From Owenia fusiformis (taxonomy: Eukaryota; Annelida; Polychaeta; Sabellida; Oweniidae), in assembly GCA_903813345.2 (NCBI GenBank), contig CAIIXF020000008.1:10195278-10259277 (forward strand): 64,000 nucleotides of DNA. Reading direction: 5' to 3'. A model generated the notes under the pieces. That model ran no database searches and was not told the DNA's origin. It saw only the letters and a list, made by a program, of their open reading frames with translations. This document shows, piece by piece, positions 25,501-36,000 of this stretch (positions within the stretch are counted from its first letter, which is position 1; every line of letters starts with the position of its first letter). A program made the position numbers and the translations under genes.

Positions 25501-27466
25501 AAAAATCAAAACCTTCTGAAAACAAACCAGTTACTCCAGAGAAAAACAAATCACCTCCAATGAAACCTAAAACAAGGTCCCCTGTGAGAAGTGAACCCAA
25601 AACTCCAGACAGTAAAAAGAGTATTGAAACTCCAGAAAAAAGTCGATCGCCTCAAACTAGAAGCGGAGCTAAGACACCCGAGAAAAGCAGGACACCAGAT
25701 GCGAAAGAGAAAAAATCTGAAAAAATTGAGGGAAAAAAATCTGGGTCTGATAAGAAGAGAAAAGACAGTACAAATAAAGAGAAGAATGAACTGAAAGTTG
25801 TTGATGATAAGGGAAAGAAGAAAAGAAAGTCCCCAAGTCAGAGTATTTGGCGATGGGAGGGGGAACCTTTCTACAAAAAGGTCTATACAACAGTAAGCAA
25901 GTTTCATAATTTTATCACCTTAAATTTGAATATACATGTATGGAGTATTGTCTGCCCAAAGATAGATCTTATAGATGATCCCCCTTCCTCAGTAATTAAG
26001 AGACATAGTATTGGTGGTGACATATTGTTAAAGCCTCCAACTTTTTTGTGTACAATGTTTTTCGGTCAGCATCTGTAACAAATGGTAGGTGGTGAGATTT
26101 TGCGTGTTAATGCCTTGTATGATCCCTGTTGAATATTTTTTCCTTTTAGATAATCAAATAATTGTGATTGCTTTTACACCAAATCAATCAGTAAGTTCCA
26201 AGACAGACTTGAATTTGTTCATGGTGTTATCTCTAGTCCTGTGAAAATGTGAAATCAAAATAGACTCTATTTAAAGTCTTACTTGGAATTATAAAGCAAC
26301 CAACATTATTGAAAGAGTGAGTGATGGAATTCGCCACAGTTTCAATTGTTTTCGACTATGTTATAGAATGATTACCCTCCTCTGGAACGCAAGTGCTATC
26401 CATCTATTCGCCATATTGATGGTGATATCATCAGAGTGCGGGATTGTGTGCTGATTAAGTCTGGGCCCCTGAAGACAGATGTACCTTTTGTTGCCAAGAT
26501 ATCTGCCCTTTTTGAGAATCCTGATGATGGTAAGATTTAGATGAATACATTTGCATAATAAATATTATTTTGATTTAATATATAGCTTGACGTGTAATTT
26601 GAATTCCATTTGTTTGAATTTTATGTACCATATGTCATGTATTTCAAATTTAATGTGTCGTGTATTTCAAATCTATCCATGTATGTCTTGATTATGAATT
26701 TAATATGCTGTATGTCATATCATGCATACTGAATTTGAATATGATGTGTGTTCTTTTATAGGAGAGATGATGATGGGTACGATGTGGTACTACAGGCCTG
26801 AACAAACTGAAATTGGGAGACGTCCATATCACATTGACCAAGAAATCTTTGCCTCCAAACATAGAGACACCAACAGTGTGGCCTGTATAGAGGACAAATG
26901 CTATGTGCTAACGCTAGGAGAGTTCTGCAGGTGAGTAGGTAGATCAGGAGCTAGCTTGTGTTGGTCTATCTGGATCCTGCTTAATCTTTCAGTGTACATG
27001 GATATAATATTATATTGTAACAGGAAATTAATTTTTTCCTTTATTTTGACAAAACTTGTTTCATATGTGACCCTTTTATGATATTCTAAAACTAATTATA
27101 GACCATTTATATTAAACTTTAAAACATAAATCATTTCGAATTAAAAATGTATTGTGTGTGTAATTCCATTTTAAATATTCAATTAAACTATATTTCAGGT
27201 ACAAGGCTAAAATTAAGATGAAATCTGAGGGTTTTCCCTCACAATTAGACAAAAAATGTATTGTCCCGTCACAGAGTGGCCTCACAGAGACACCTATTGG
27301 GCTAAATAGAATGCCTTCGGAGACAACAGATCAGGAAATAGTGTTCATGTGCAGACAGGTTTATGATTTCCGATTAAATCGAGTTTTGAAGAATCCAGTT
27401 GTTAGATCTCTATCATTCCAAGCTATACATAGTCAGGCCACTGGAGGTGCTAATACTATGTTGTAA
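13523..27466 (+). CDS. BAHD1: BAHD1-type BAH-domain heterochromatin protein
   Basis: Exons: 13523-13600, 19208-22646, 23578-23681, 24303-25892, 26367-26529, 26762-26930 and 27199-27466, giving 1936 residues. All junctions have GT/AG and compatible phases. Residues ~1750-1900 form a BAH domain with [52 protein letters not shown] and [18 protein letters not shown]. These match vertebrate BAHD1, whose BAH domain reads H3K27me3 and recruits HDAC-containing silencing complexes. The remainder looks disordered: Lys/Ser-rich (27-720), then Pro/Gln-rich (~900-1150), then Ser/Thr-Pro rich (~1590-1675). Three R-R/M-ASLNA motifs lie near residues 447, 588 and 726 and look like conserved short motifs. The protein is more than twice the length of human BAHD1. 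Exon 1 is short ([20 protein letters not shown] and six more residues) and is supported by a strong donor. The C-terminus extends about 20 residues past the usual end, into a tandem repeat. Confidence 0.92.
14316..14677. mobile_element. MITE with CAGGGTTCTCACTAGG ends, 362 bp
   Basis: Left end CAGGGTTCTCACTAGG; right end, read inverted, CAATGTTCTCACCAGG (13 of 16 match). The 5-bp direct repeat TGATG flanks it at 14311-14315 and 14678-14682. The ends and short duplication suit the hAT5-like groups. Internal AGTCTAA/TTAGACT motifs recur. It sits in BAHD1 intron 1 and is non-coding. Confidence 0.7.
15339..18035. mobile_element. 2.7-kb foldback DNA transposon, non-autonomous
   Basis: Long inverted arms pair 15339-~15960 with ~17400-18035, best near the ends. 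Termini are CACAGGCTGGTATCG, flanked by AATAC at 15334-15338 and 18036-18040. A direct TTGTCCGCTGTGACGGAGC motif occurs twice in each arm (15356 and 15725 on the left; complements near 17633 and 17998 on the right). The inner part has many CCGCAGGTGA / TATGCCATATTCCGC units (16030-16260 and 17110-17200), including a perfect hairpin CATACTCACCTGCGG at 16082-16124. A 60-bp hairpin nests at 16934-16995. No long open frame exists. Because the sequence lies entirely in BAHD1 intron 1, it would form a large RNA hairpin in the pre-mRNA. The superfamily is uncertain: the 5-bp duplication and CAC terminus recall Transib/RAG-like or hAT5 elements. Confidence 0.8.
18293..18503. mobile_element. Inverted-repeat MITE, 211 bp
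   Basis: The arms begin CAATCAAAAGACAACACTG and, inverted on the right, CAATCAAAATACCACACTA. Both continue through ATCATAT and GAAAAATACATTCACA, giving about 55 paired bases. No clear target duplication is seen. It lies in BAHD1 intron 1, between the foldback element and exon 2. Confidence 0.65.
18807..19011. mobile_element. MITE with CAGTGATCTCCCCAG ends, 205 bp
   Basis: The inverted ends are CAGTGATCTCCCCAGCATT and, on the right strand, CACTGATCTCCCCAGGATT (17 of 19 match). Perfect GACAT flanks lie at 18802-18806 and 19012-19016. CACCCACCTGA-like motifs occur four times inside. It ends about 200 bp upstream of the acceptor of BAHD1 exon 2. Confidence 0.75.
19681..19860 (+). repeat. 39-bp coding repeat in BAHD1 (13-residue unit)
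   Basis: About four in-frame copies of a 39-bp unit encode the 13-residue repeat [13 protein letters not shown], at residues ~185-240 of the predicted protein. The two middle copies are identical at the DNA level, indicating recent expansion. The unit is a basic S/T-P-K-K type motif, as seen in DNA- or chromatin-binding disordered tails. Confidence 0.85.
22687..23170 (+). repeat. GGTGACATATTG family, copy A (BAHD1 intron 2)
   Basis: The 5' end reads GGTGACATATTGTTATGGTC and the 3' end reads AGGTGGTGACATGTTGTCAT then TCAATGCCTTGT. The inside carries GGCGGTTGGC-type repeats, AACTTGCTTCAAATTGACCA and a partly duplicated internal segment. It starts 40 bp after the BAHD1 exon 2 donor. Related copies are B, C, D and E. 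Confidence 0.8.
23325..23532. mobile_element. hAT-type MITE with TAGAGGTGTCA end, 208 bp
   Basis: Left end TAGAGGTGTCATGGGTCAGG; right end inverted TAAAGGTGTGAAACCGACC. Flanks are GTAACAAT (23317-23324) and GTAACATT (23533-23540), an 8-bp duplication with one change. GGTCAGG/CCTGACC motifs fill the subterminal regions. It lies in BAHD1 intron 2, and shares its terminal bases with the element at 33823. Confidence 0.8.
26011..26119 (+). repeat. GGTGACATATTG family, copy B, short form
   Basis: A 109-bp copy with the family 5' end (TTGGTGGTGACATATTGTTA) joined to the family 3' end (AGGTGGTGAGATTTTG, TTAATGCCTTGT). It lacks the GGTCA-rich middle. It lies in the BAHD1 intron after exon 4. Confidence 0.75.
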
Positions 27467-27558
27467 CCCGACATAGTCAGGCCACTGGAGGTGCTAATGC
27501 TATGTTGTAACCCGACATAGTCAGGCCACTGGAGGTGCTAATGCTATGTTGTAATTCA
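27427..27558 (+). repeat. 44-bp tandem repeat spanning the BAHD1 stop codon
   Basis: Three copies (starts 27427, 27471 and 27515) of a unit beginning ACATAGTCAGGCCACTGGAG and ending in TTGTAA. The first copy encodes the last residues of the protein ([12 protein letters not shown]) and its TAA. The later copies lie in the 3' UTR. As 44 is not a multiple of three, duplication did not lengthen the protein. Confidence 0.85.
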
Positions 27559-30500
27559 ACATAGTCATGCCTTTTGCACCTTGGCTATTTGCATAGATGC
27601 AATGGTTGACCTATATACTATAAAGGAGGGAGGTGGATCGAGGAATTGTACACTATAGCTTATCTAAGACCATAAAGCATTGGGAGTTATAGAGAAATTG
27701 TACGATATAGCCTGTCTAACTACATGTATTATATACATGTAGGAATGGAGCAACAAGACAATATGGCCTATTATGTGATAACAAGGTAGGGGCCTGAATG
27801 CAGCAACTGCTTGTTTGGCGCATGTGACTAAAGCAAGAGTCTAACTGCACAATATCACATTAATGTGAGTAAGATCAAAAGATGGATATGAAATCCACAT
27901 TTAACTTATATCTCTGAAATGAGCAATGTACCTAACATGTTGAACCATTTCAGGAATTGTAATTTTTCATTACTGTAAAATGTGTGAATATGAACATTGG
28001 GTCATGATATATATACAAAAAGGTATTTGAATAGGCCCTCCACAACTCCTTATGTTGTTCAAACGAGATGTTTCAGCACATCTTTAGCATGTATATTATG
28101 CTTAAAAGTCATCAAGTATTTCAACTTTTTTAGTAGGTGCATAGTACATACATGTACATGTACAATGTACATGTTGGTGCCAATATCATGGCCATTATTT
28201 ACATGAAGCTGATATATGAAATTATATTCATGTAATGATAAGGTAGAATTTTAGTACTATTTTTACGATGAATTAAAAGTGATACCAGATTAGGTAATCA
28301 ATTTAACATAATGTCACATAGATAGTATTTTTATCGAAATCATGATTTAAGATCACAGAGTAATTGTGTAAAGATTTGCAGTATTAATTAATATAAATTT
28401 CGCTTAATAAATCTCCCATTTACCTAATGTTGATTATAAGTATTTTATATCGGTAAAACTGCATGAAAAATATTTGTAAATAATATCTAGTACAACATAC
28501 AAATGCAAAATTTATTTGTTATGTAAGAATGACTTGGCATATATTTTGGAGACGCTACCTAGGCATTTATTGTATAATTACCTACTTCCATCCGCCATCT
28601 TAAATCCCATAATCACACAAATATATGATTGAATTGTTTCCCAAAAATGGCCAATTCCAGAGAACTTTTTATAAAAAGTTTGGTCTTCGATTATAAAAGA
28701 AAATAAAAGATATTCAGAGTGGTGGATTTAAGAAAAAAGTCTCAATCATTCTTTGTATGTTCATATCATTATTATCTTCTTGCCATCAAAAAAAGAAATG
28801 CGTGAAGCTGCTTTAGATTCAATGAAATATAAACCAGTGATTTATTTATTAAGTGTATTCAGTGATTTGTATTCTTTATTATGTTATGAAATAACAAAGC
28901 TAGATTTTTGTACAGTGTCATATCTTCAAAACATTGTGATATAATTTGTAGGTAATCGACTAATCGTATATCAGTTTGTATAATAGACAAAATTTATGTT
29001 AATTTTGCATGCAGAGGAACAACACCCAAAGCACATACATGAATTTACATAAGGTATAGAATTAGTTTGGAAAGATATTACCAATATATTTTCCTCTCTA
29101 TTATGTCATCACCAAAAAGTGGTGACATATTGTTATGGTCTCCGTTTTTTTGTCGGTGGTTGGCGACTGGCGTCTGTAACAAATTCTTACAACTTCCAAT
29201 AACTCAACAAATACTGTTTAGACTGACTTCAGTTTTTCCAAAATCATCTACAAGTTATCAGAAGTTCAAATCTGACTTAAGATTTGAGATTTGACCTTCA
29301 ATGTCTCTCAAGGTCAAAAAAGGACTAAAGGTTTTTTTCAACTTGCTTCAAATGAACCAATCTTTTTCAAATTCATCTACAAGTTCTCAAACATTTGGCT
29401 ATAAATTTGATCTTCAATGGCATTCTCAAGGTCAAGAAAGATGTGACCTTCAATGACCTTCTCAAGGTCAAAAGGGTCTTTTTTCAACTTGCTTCAAATT
29501 GACCAATTTCTTTTTTCAAAATCATCTACAAGTTATCAGAAGTTCAAAACTGACTTAAGATTTGACCTTCAATGACATTCTCAAGGTCAAAAAAGGTCAA
29601 AAGGTATTTTTTCAACTTGCTTCAAATTAACCTTTTTTTATCAAAATCATCTGCAAGTTCTCAGAAGTTCACATCTGACTTAAGATTGAACTCATAATAT
29701 TGTGAGCAACTAGGTGGTGACATTTTGTCATATTAATGCCTTGTATTTAGATTGTATCAACCTGAAGTTTAATACTAAGTTGTGATGTAGGATATTCATA
29801 TTTGATGAAACTAGTGATTCACTAGACCACTTGAATCCAACCAACACATAGTAAAATGTCTACATGATTAAACTTCAACTGCAATGTGATTTTTATGACT
29901 TTAGTATTAAGGTACGCATGGTTGGTGACTCAGACCTGTTTGTGAGTTCATTAGTAGGGTTATTCATTCTACTTTGCCTACCTTATAAGTTTAAAATACA
30001 AACTTGTTGCTGAATTGAGTGTCTATTGTTTCTGCATTTGACCTGTCTTAAGTTGTCTGAGACACCAAAAATTTAACATGGACTACATCTTAGAGGATAA
30101 AACCTGTCTAAGACACCAAAATTCTTACATGGGCTATCTCTAAGAGGTTTTTAGTGTGAATTCTGAAGGAAACTTGAGAAAGGAATTTTGTTATCTAAAA
30201 TTCCTGGATGTATCAAGTATGTATGGTTATTTGAGAATTATTATGCATGTTTTGTTATGTAATATATTGTAATGTAAAAATTCTTATGTTAGACTTATTA
30301 CATGATATACATGTAGAGAGTAAAGGTTCACATTTGTTGTAAAAACGTTATTTTTATGACTCCCATCATATTAGGTATCAATTTTAAAAATTTCTTTAGA
30401 TTGCAATTTGTTAAATGTATGATTTCAAATGAATTGTTTGTTATAGAAGTATTCCACAGAGTATGGTAATAATGTTGAGTGTTGTACATGTAAAGGTGCT

Positions 30501-32758
30501 GAATTTGTAGTCTGCTGATAGAGATATACATACATACTGTGAAAACCCAAATATTCAATGCGCTACATTGCTTCACTATATTGTCTATCATGTCACGACC
30601 ACAAGTGTTTATATTGCTGCCAATATGAGAAATGTTGAAATGGTTACGTTATTTACCCATAGACAGAATAAACTGAATTTTTGAGCATTGAAAAGGGCTT
30701 TTACAATAACTGTTCAGAATTCATATATTATAATGTATATTTTCAGTTTCACACTTAGAGCGTAACAAGCATAAGTTGTTTATTAAAAATTCTACAAGCT
30801 GCACCAGAAAAAATGATGAACTTTTGTCTGGTAAGTTATGGGACATTACTTCTAGAAACATTTCTTCCATTCCTTACAGTTTGCCAGGTTTTAAACCTCC
30901 AATCTTACTACCTACTAAAATGAAATATTTAGGCCAAACACAACTATTGTAGAAAACTAAATGCTTATATTAGTGTAATTATATATAATGGGCAAATTTG
31001 AAATAATGTATTCAGAGCTGAAGGTTACAATGTACGTGTATATTGAAATGTATATACAGAATGTCATAGCTGCATCAACTTTACACAAAGGTACCTTGCA
31101 AATCATCATTTCCTGAAGTTTCTAATTTCCATATTATGAGTTGGGGGATATTTGGTTAGAAAGGATCTGTATTTTCAGTTTTCAATGAAAGTGAGTTTTA
31201 ACTGAGCAATACAGTCTCAAGGCATCATAGTATTTATGCTTGTCCATCAGCAGTTAAGGGACTCTGTTCTACCATTAAGTTAATTAATTCTTGATCAGTA
31301 TTGTGATGAACTTGAGATACAGATCCTTAAACATTCTACAGTTCATTGTTGCTTTATTAACCTGAACGACCAAAACCACACCTATTTAAGTCACCAAGAA
31401 TTCAGAATAGATAAGAGAGGGTCTGACAAATGAGTTGGGAAACTACTTTACTCGTGCCCCTGTTTAGCAAAAGTTAATTGACAAATTGACATGCTTCAAG
31501 TTGATATTTAGGCATCATATGCAATTCAGACACATTCATTTTCAACCAATTTTGAAAAAGTAGGAATATGTATCAGATGCAAGATGTTCTGAATCATGGA
31601 TAAATAGAAATCCAAATGCAAAGTACTTTGTGTAAAGTGGATAGACAGAGGAAAGTTGTGTAAGTATTGAAAAAGTTGAAAATTGTGTAAGTGTTGAAGT
31701 GTTCATTTATATTGTACAGTACCAATCATACCCGATAGACGCAACACACATAATAATAGAATATTATAATATAATCTTATTTATTACAAAAGTAATTAGA
31801 TTTATGTTTGTTACAAGTGATCTAAAAATATAATCAGGGGGTCATTAACAGAAATTTCGTACAGTTATGAATTTGTATATCAATTGTTGTAACCATGGAT
31901 AAAATGATGTCACAGTAAGAGAACAATGGACTTTACTGTTAACGGCCCCCCTGGATCACTCTCAAAAACTTCTGAGAGAAAGCATGCCATTCCATTTTGT
32001 GCGATTTTGGTCTTACCCTGAGTGTTAAACATTATACCAATATTTCATTACATTTACATTCTATTAAGAACTACCAGAACAACAATGTCTGAATCAACTG
32101 TCGTTTTAACCATCATTTATACAGCCTGAGTGAATTTCTAAGTATATTTTCAAGTTTTTAGACAGTCATTGAACTTTTCAACTTTACATGGGCTGGATCT
32201 AGAGATCATTTATTGCTTGTACTATGTTACATTCCCCTTTGAGTAACCTATATAGGATAGCTGAATATATTTACACACATGAAGTTCATTTCAATTCATA
32301 CAGTTACTCCAAAGACCTCTGTTTGAACATCTAGCATAAATGTCAAGTGTTAAAAGATTATGCACATGTGTACCATCAATCTACACATCCTTTACATTTA
32401 CAATTAAAATATACAATTTCTCAGTTTTGATTATTTTTTCAGTTCATTTAAATCCCTCTATGTTCTAGCTCTATATCATACACCAAAACTATGCACATCT
32501 AAAATGAGCTTTTTCATAATGTATCAAGCTCCAATATTAGATAACAATGACAATATCCGACTTCCATGGATAAATTGGGAAAAAATTGTCATTATTTTAC
32601 AATATTTTTAACAATTACATTCATTGTCATGGCTATTTTCTAAAATGTCTGATTCTGATTTTAATTCATAACAATATTTCAATTTCAATAACTTTGAGAA
32701 AGTGGCCAGCCTCTCTCAATTCTATTGAATCTGGACATGGATCTTGATGAAATATCTC
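27559..32758. other. BAHD1 3' UTR and convergent intergenic DNA
   Basis: AT-rich and without recognisable exons on either strand. AATAAA occurs at about 28407 and 28703, candidate ends for BAHD1. Copy C of the GGTGACATATTG family is at 29108-29746. A degenerate direct duplication of about 60 bp (unit containing CTAAGACACCAAAA, ending CTAAGAGG) lies at about 30040-30150. The opposite-strand SLC51A gene ends at 33026, so the two genes converge here. Confidence 0.5.
29108..29746 (+). repeat. GGTGACATATTG family, copy C, long form with four ERREs
   Basis: The most complete copy, 639 bp. It opens with CACCAAAAAGTGGTGACATA, a small terminal hairpin, and closes with AGGTGGTGACATTTTGTCAT then ATTAATGCCTTGT. 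The middle repeats the set CTACAAGTT(A/C)TCA, GACCTTCAATGACCTTCTCA and AACTTGCTTCAAATTGACCA. It includes perfect TCAAGGTCA at 29308, 29426, 29462 and 29581. Non-coding, intergenic. Confidence 0.85.
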
Positions 32759-32971
32759 AATAGACAATTTCGATAAATCGTGACATCTTTTGGTCCATCA
32801 GAGAAACCACAATACATTGGCTAGATTGATGATGTCATAGGTTGTACTTTTTCAAAGTTAGCAATAAGTTAATACTATTTTTGCATGGACAGATACAACC
32901 AATAACGTCATCAATCTAGCCAATTTATTATATGGATCAAAAGATGGCACTATTTATGGGAAACGTCTATT
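32759..32971. mobile_element. Inverted-repeat MITE at the SLC51A 3' end, 213 bp
   Basis: The arms pair AATAGAC...CATCTTTTGGTCCAT...GGCTAGATTGATGATGTCA with the right side read inverted (AATAGAC...CATCTTTTGATCCAT...GGCTAGATTGATGACGTTA). About 85 bases per arm are imperfect complements. It begins 55 bp beyond the SLC51A stop codon, so it lies in that gene's 3' UTR or at its end. Confidence 0.75.
32934..32939 (-). terminator. Candidate SLC51A poly(A) signal
   Basis: AATAAA on the minus strand 87 bp after the SLC51A stop codon. It lies inside the MITE at 32759-32971, so the signal may be transposon-derived. Placed on hexamer and distance only. Confidence 0.45.
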
Positions 32972-33025
32972 CCTTTCCAAATAATAAAGTTAGGATATGT
33001 AAGCAAACATCACTATTGCAACATT

Positions 33026-36000
33026 TTAATTTCTTTTGGCTGCCACTTTATCTTTAAATCCGCCATTATCTATTTCTACACTAAGAGTCTGGTCTGCAGC
33101 GTGGTTAATGACCACCTCATCTGCATGTAGTTCCATGTCCCCATTACTTTGCATTGTGTCGATTTTATGTTTCATTTGCTGAACTTCTGCTGCCCATTCA
33201 GCCAAAGATTCCTCAGAGTCCTTTCTATAGACAACAGTTGCAATAATTGATAAGATGAAACTTTCACTTATTGTGAGCAGAAAAGTAATACCTGCAGAGG
33301 AAAAATATGCAAAAAGTTACCATATGCAATCTAAGGACAAAATGACCATTTTTATCTCACCACCAAAAGTGGTGACTTATTGTTATGGTCTCCATTTTTG
33401 TGAGTGCGGTCTTGCATCTATAACAAATGACAGGTGGTGACATATTGCATAATAATGCCTTGTTTTTTTTATTAATGATTTGATTTGAGACAATGGGAAC
33501 ATAAAGTGAAAAGGAAATACATCATACAATATTATAATTGGACTACTATTTCTTAGCTATAATTGAAAATAACATCTGACTAATTTTTTCTGTAAAATCG
33601 CGAGACAGTTGCCCTTGCATGATGTTTGTAGGTTCCAAAAATAATATGCCACCCATACCTTCATTTGTAGAAACCAGATATTTTTAAACCAAAATGTGGT
33701 GCTTGGTGAATTTAGCCACCTGATTTCCAGAGAAACCTATCTACCATTCTCAATTTAAATATGCCAAGTATGTCTCAGCCAATCACCTTAGAGTATTTCA
33801 GTGCATTAATTTAAGTTATATGTAGAGGTGTCACGGAAACCGGATTATGTTCAGACTTGTGGAATTACATTCTCAGAATGGAAAAGGGAACAAAAATTCA
33901 GAATTTTGGTTTGGTTCCGGAAAAGAAAATCTTACACTTTCACAGCTTTTGGCCCTTAAATTGCAACAGAACAACATTCTTCTTTCAATATTTTGCACCA
34001 AAAGAAGTCCATTCTTTTTACTCCTTCTCATTGAAGAGTTTTGAAGAGCTTTTCACTACCAAATAAACCTAGACAATCAACTTGTTTTAATCTATACACG
34101 CAGTCACAATGTTCCGAACCGTTCCAAAATTGTTCCGTTCCAAAGCGAAATGTTCTGATTTTCTTGTTGTTCCGTGACACCTCTAGTTATATGGTCATTT
34201 GAGCAGAAACATTATTATTATTAACAGTCATTCGTAGTTTTATAATGAACTAAGCATTGCCATTATTGGTAAAAGAATGACATCACCACATTACATAATG
34301 GTTTTATAGAGTACTGGGCAATGTCATTTGATAAAGGAGTGATAGTACATTGGAATTGCAATAAAGAGCCCTGTATACTTTTTATTGGATTTTAAAAGCA
34401 TTCATGCATCTTACTAACCAATCCTGCTAATGTACTTGGACTCCACCCTCGTGCAGGCTAGTACATGCACTCATGCTTTTTAATTTCCAATAAAAAACAA
34501 GCTGTGTCTCACCTTGTGTTTTTAATGCTGCAGATATAGGTCTTGTTGTGTCACATTTTATGATACCTGCTGTACTCAACATTCCAATGATGGCTCCTTG
34601 CAATGTAGTAAGGATGATCAAAACTTGGAAAACCATAAACTTTGGAACAAGTTTGAAACCTGATGGCATTATTGATCTAAACATTCTGGAAAGGAAAAGA
34701 ATTACATATAGTATTATCAGGCTTGTGCCCCCCCCCCTCCACCAGCAAAAATTCTTTCAAAATCATGCAATTTTTCCCCATTCCGAGCAATTATCGATGG
34801 TCAAATGAAATCCCCCTAGAAATTTTTAAAAAGTGAACCCCCTTTGCTGCAAAAGCTGGCCTTAAGTCAAATAAATCAATACATTGTATACTACACGTCA
34901 TATAGACCCGAATACAACAAACCTGAACTCCACAATGAGTCCCCACATGCCAAACAGAGTTGATATCACATTGATTAAGACTATGTAGATGAAAGCATCT
35001 CCAGGAGCTATCTACAAATATATAATACATACTTATTATATGAACTACAGTGTATGTTCTTAATTAAATCATAATACCATCAATTTTTCAATTGTTGCCA
35101 ACTTACCAGGCCAGGGTTGTAGACCTTATTGATCCATAATACGGCACCAATAAAGTAGTTGATGGGGGTCACGATAGCCTTTTGTAGAACTAGCACAGTG
35201 ATGAATCTGAAGTTGCGCCTGGAACATAAAAATGGTCATTATAAATCAAATATATCTAAAGTGAAGGAAACTGGAAATCATATAACATTTCGAAATTGCA
35301 ACATGAATTAACCATACATAGCTCATCATCTTCATCTTTTTATCTGTCATTTTGTCCATACAGTTCTCAACAAAACAACTGCCTACTGTCTCTCAAGGGA
35401 CTAAACATTTTACAATGAACATATTATATAATGTACATGTATTTACAGTTGTTGTCTCTTACATATATCAACTTAGATCAGAACTTACTTTGTAGGATTC
35501 AATCTGGGCAAACAACAGCAACAACAGCAGCATGGTGGGTTCCGCAGCTGTAGAAACATCTGTTGTCCAGTCAAAATCTCAGTCATGGATGATGTGTGAC
35601 CATTGAAGAACTGAAGCATCTTTTTGTGAAACATTAACATGGTCACCGCAAGATATCTGAAATGATAAACAAAAGGGATGTTTAAAAAAGCAAGAGTCAG
35701 TGGATTCTTTACACCCTCCACCTCTGACAATGAATAACAAGGCATTAACATGACAAAATGTCACCACCTAGTCGCTCACAATATAATGAGTTCAATCTTA
35801 AGTCAGATTTGAATTTCTGAGAACTTGTAGATGATTTTGAAAAAATCAATTGGTCAATTTGAAGCAAGTTGAAAAAATACCTTTTTTGAACATAAGAAGG
35901 TCATTGAATGTGAAAGCTCCAATCTATAGTCAGATTTGAACTTCTGAGAACTTGGAGATGATTTTGAAAAAAATTGGTCAATTTGAAGCAAGATGAAAAA

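Noticed and set aside
33847-34066. Overlapping 65- and 69-codon frames
   Set aside because: They lie wholly inside the hAT MITE 33823-34185 and show no transposase features.
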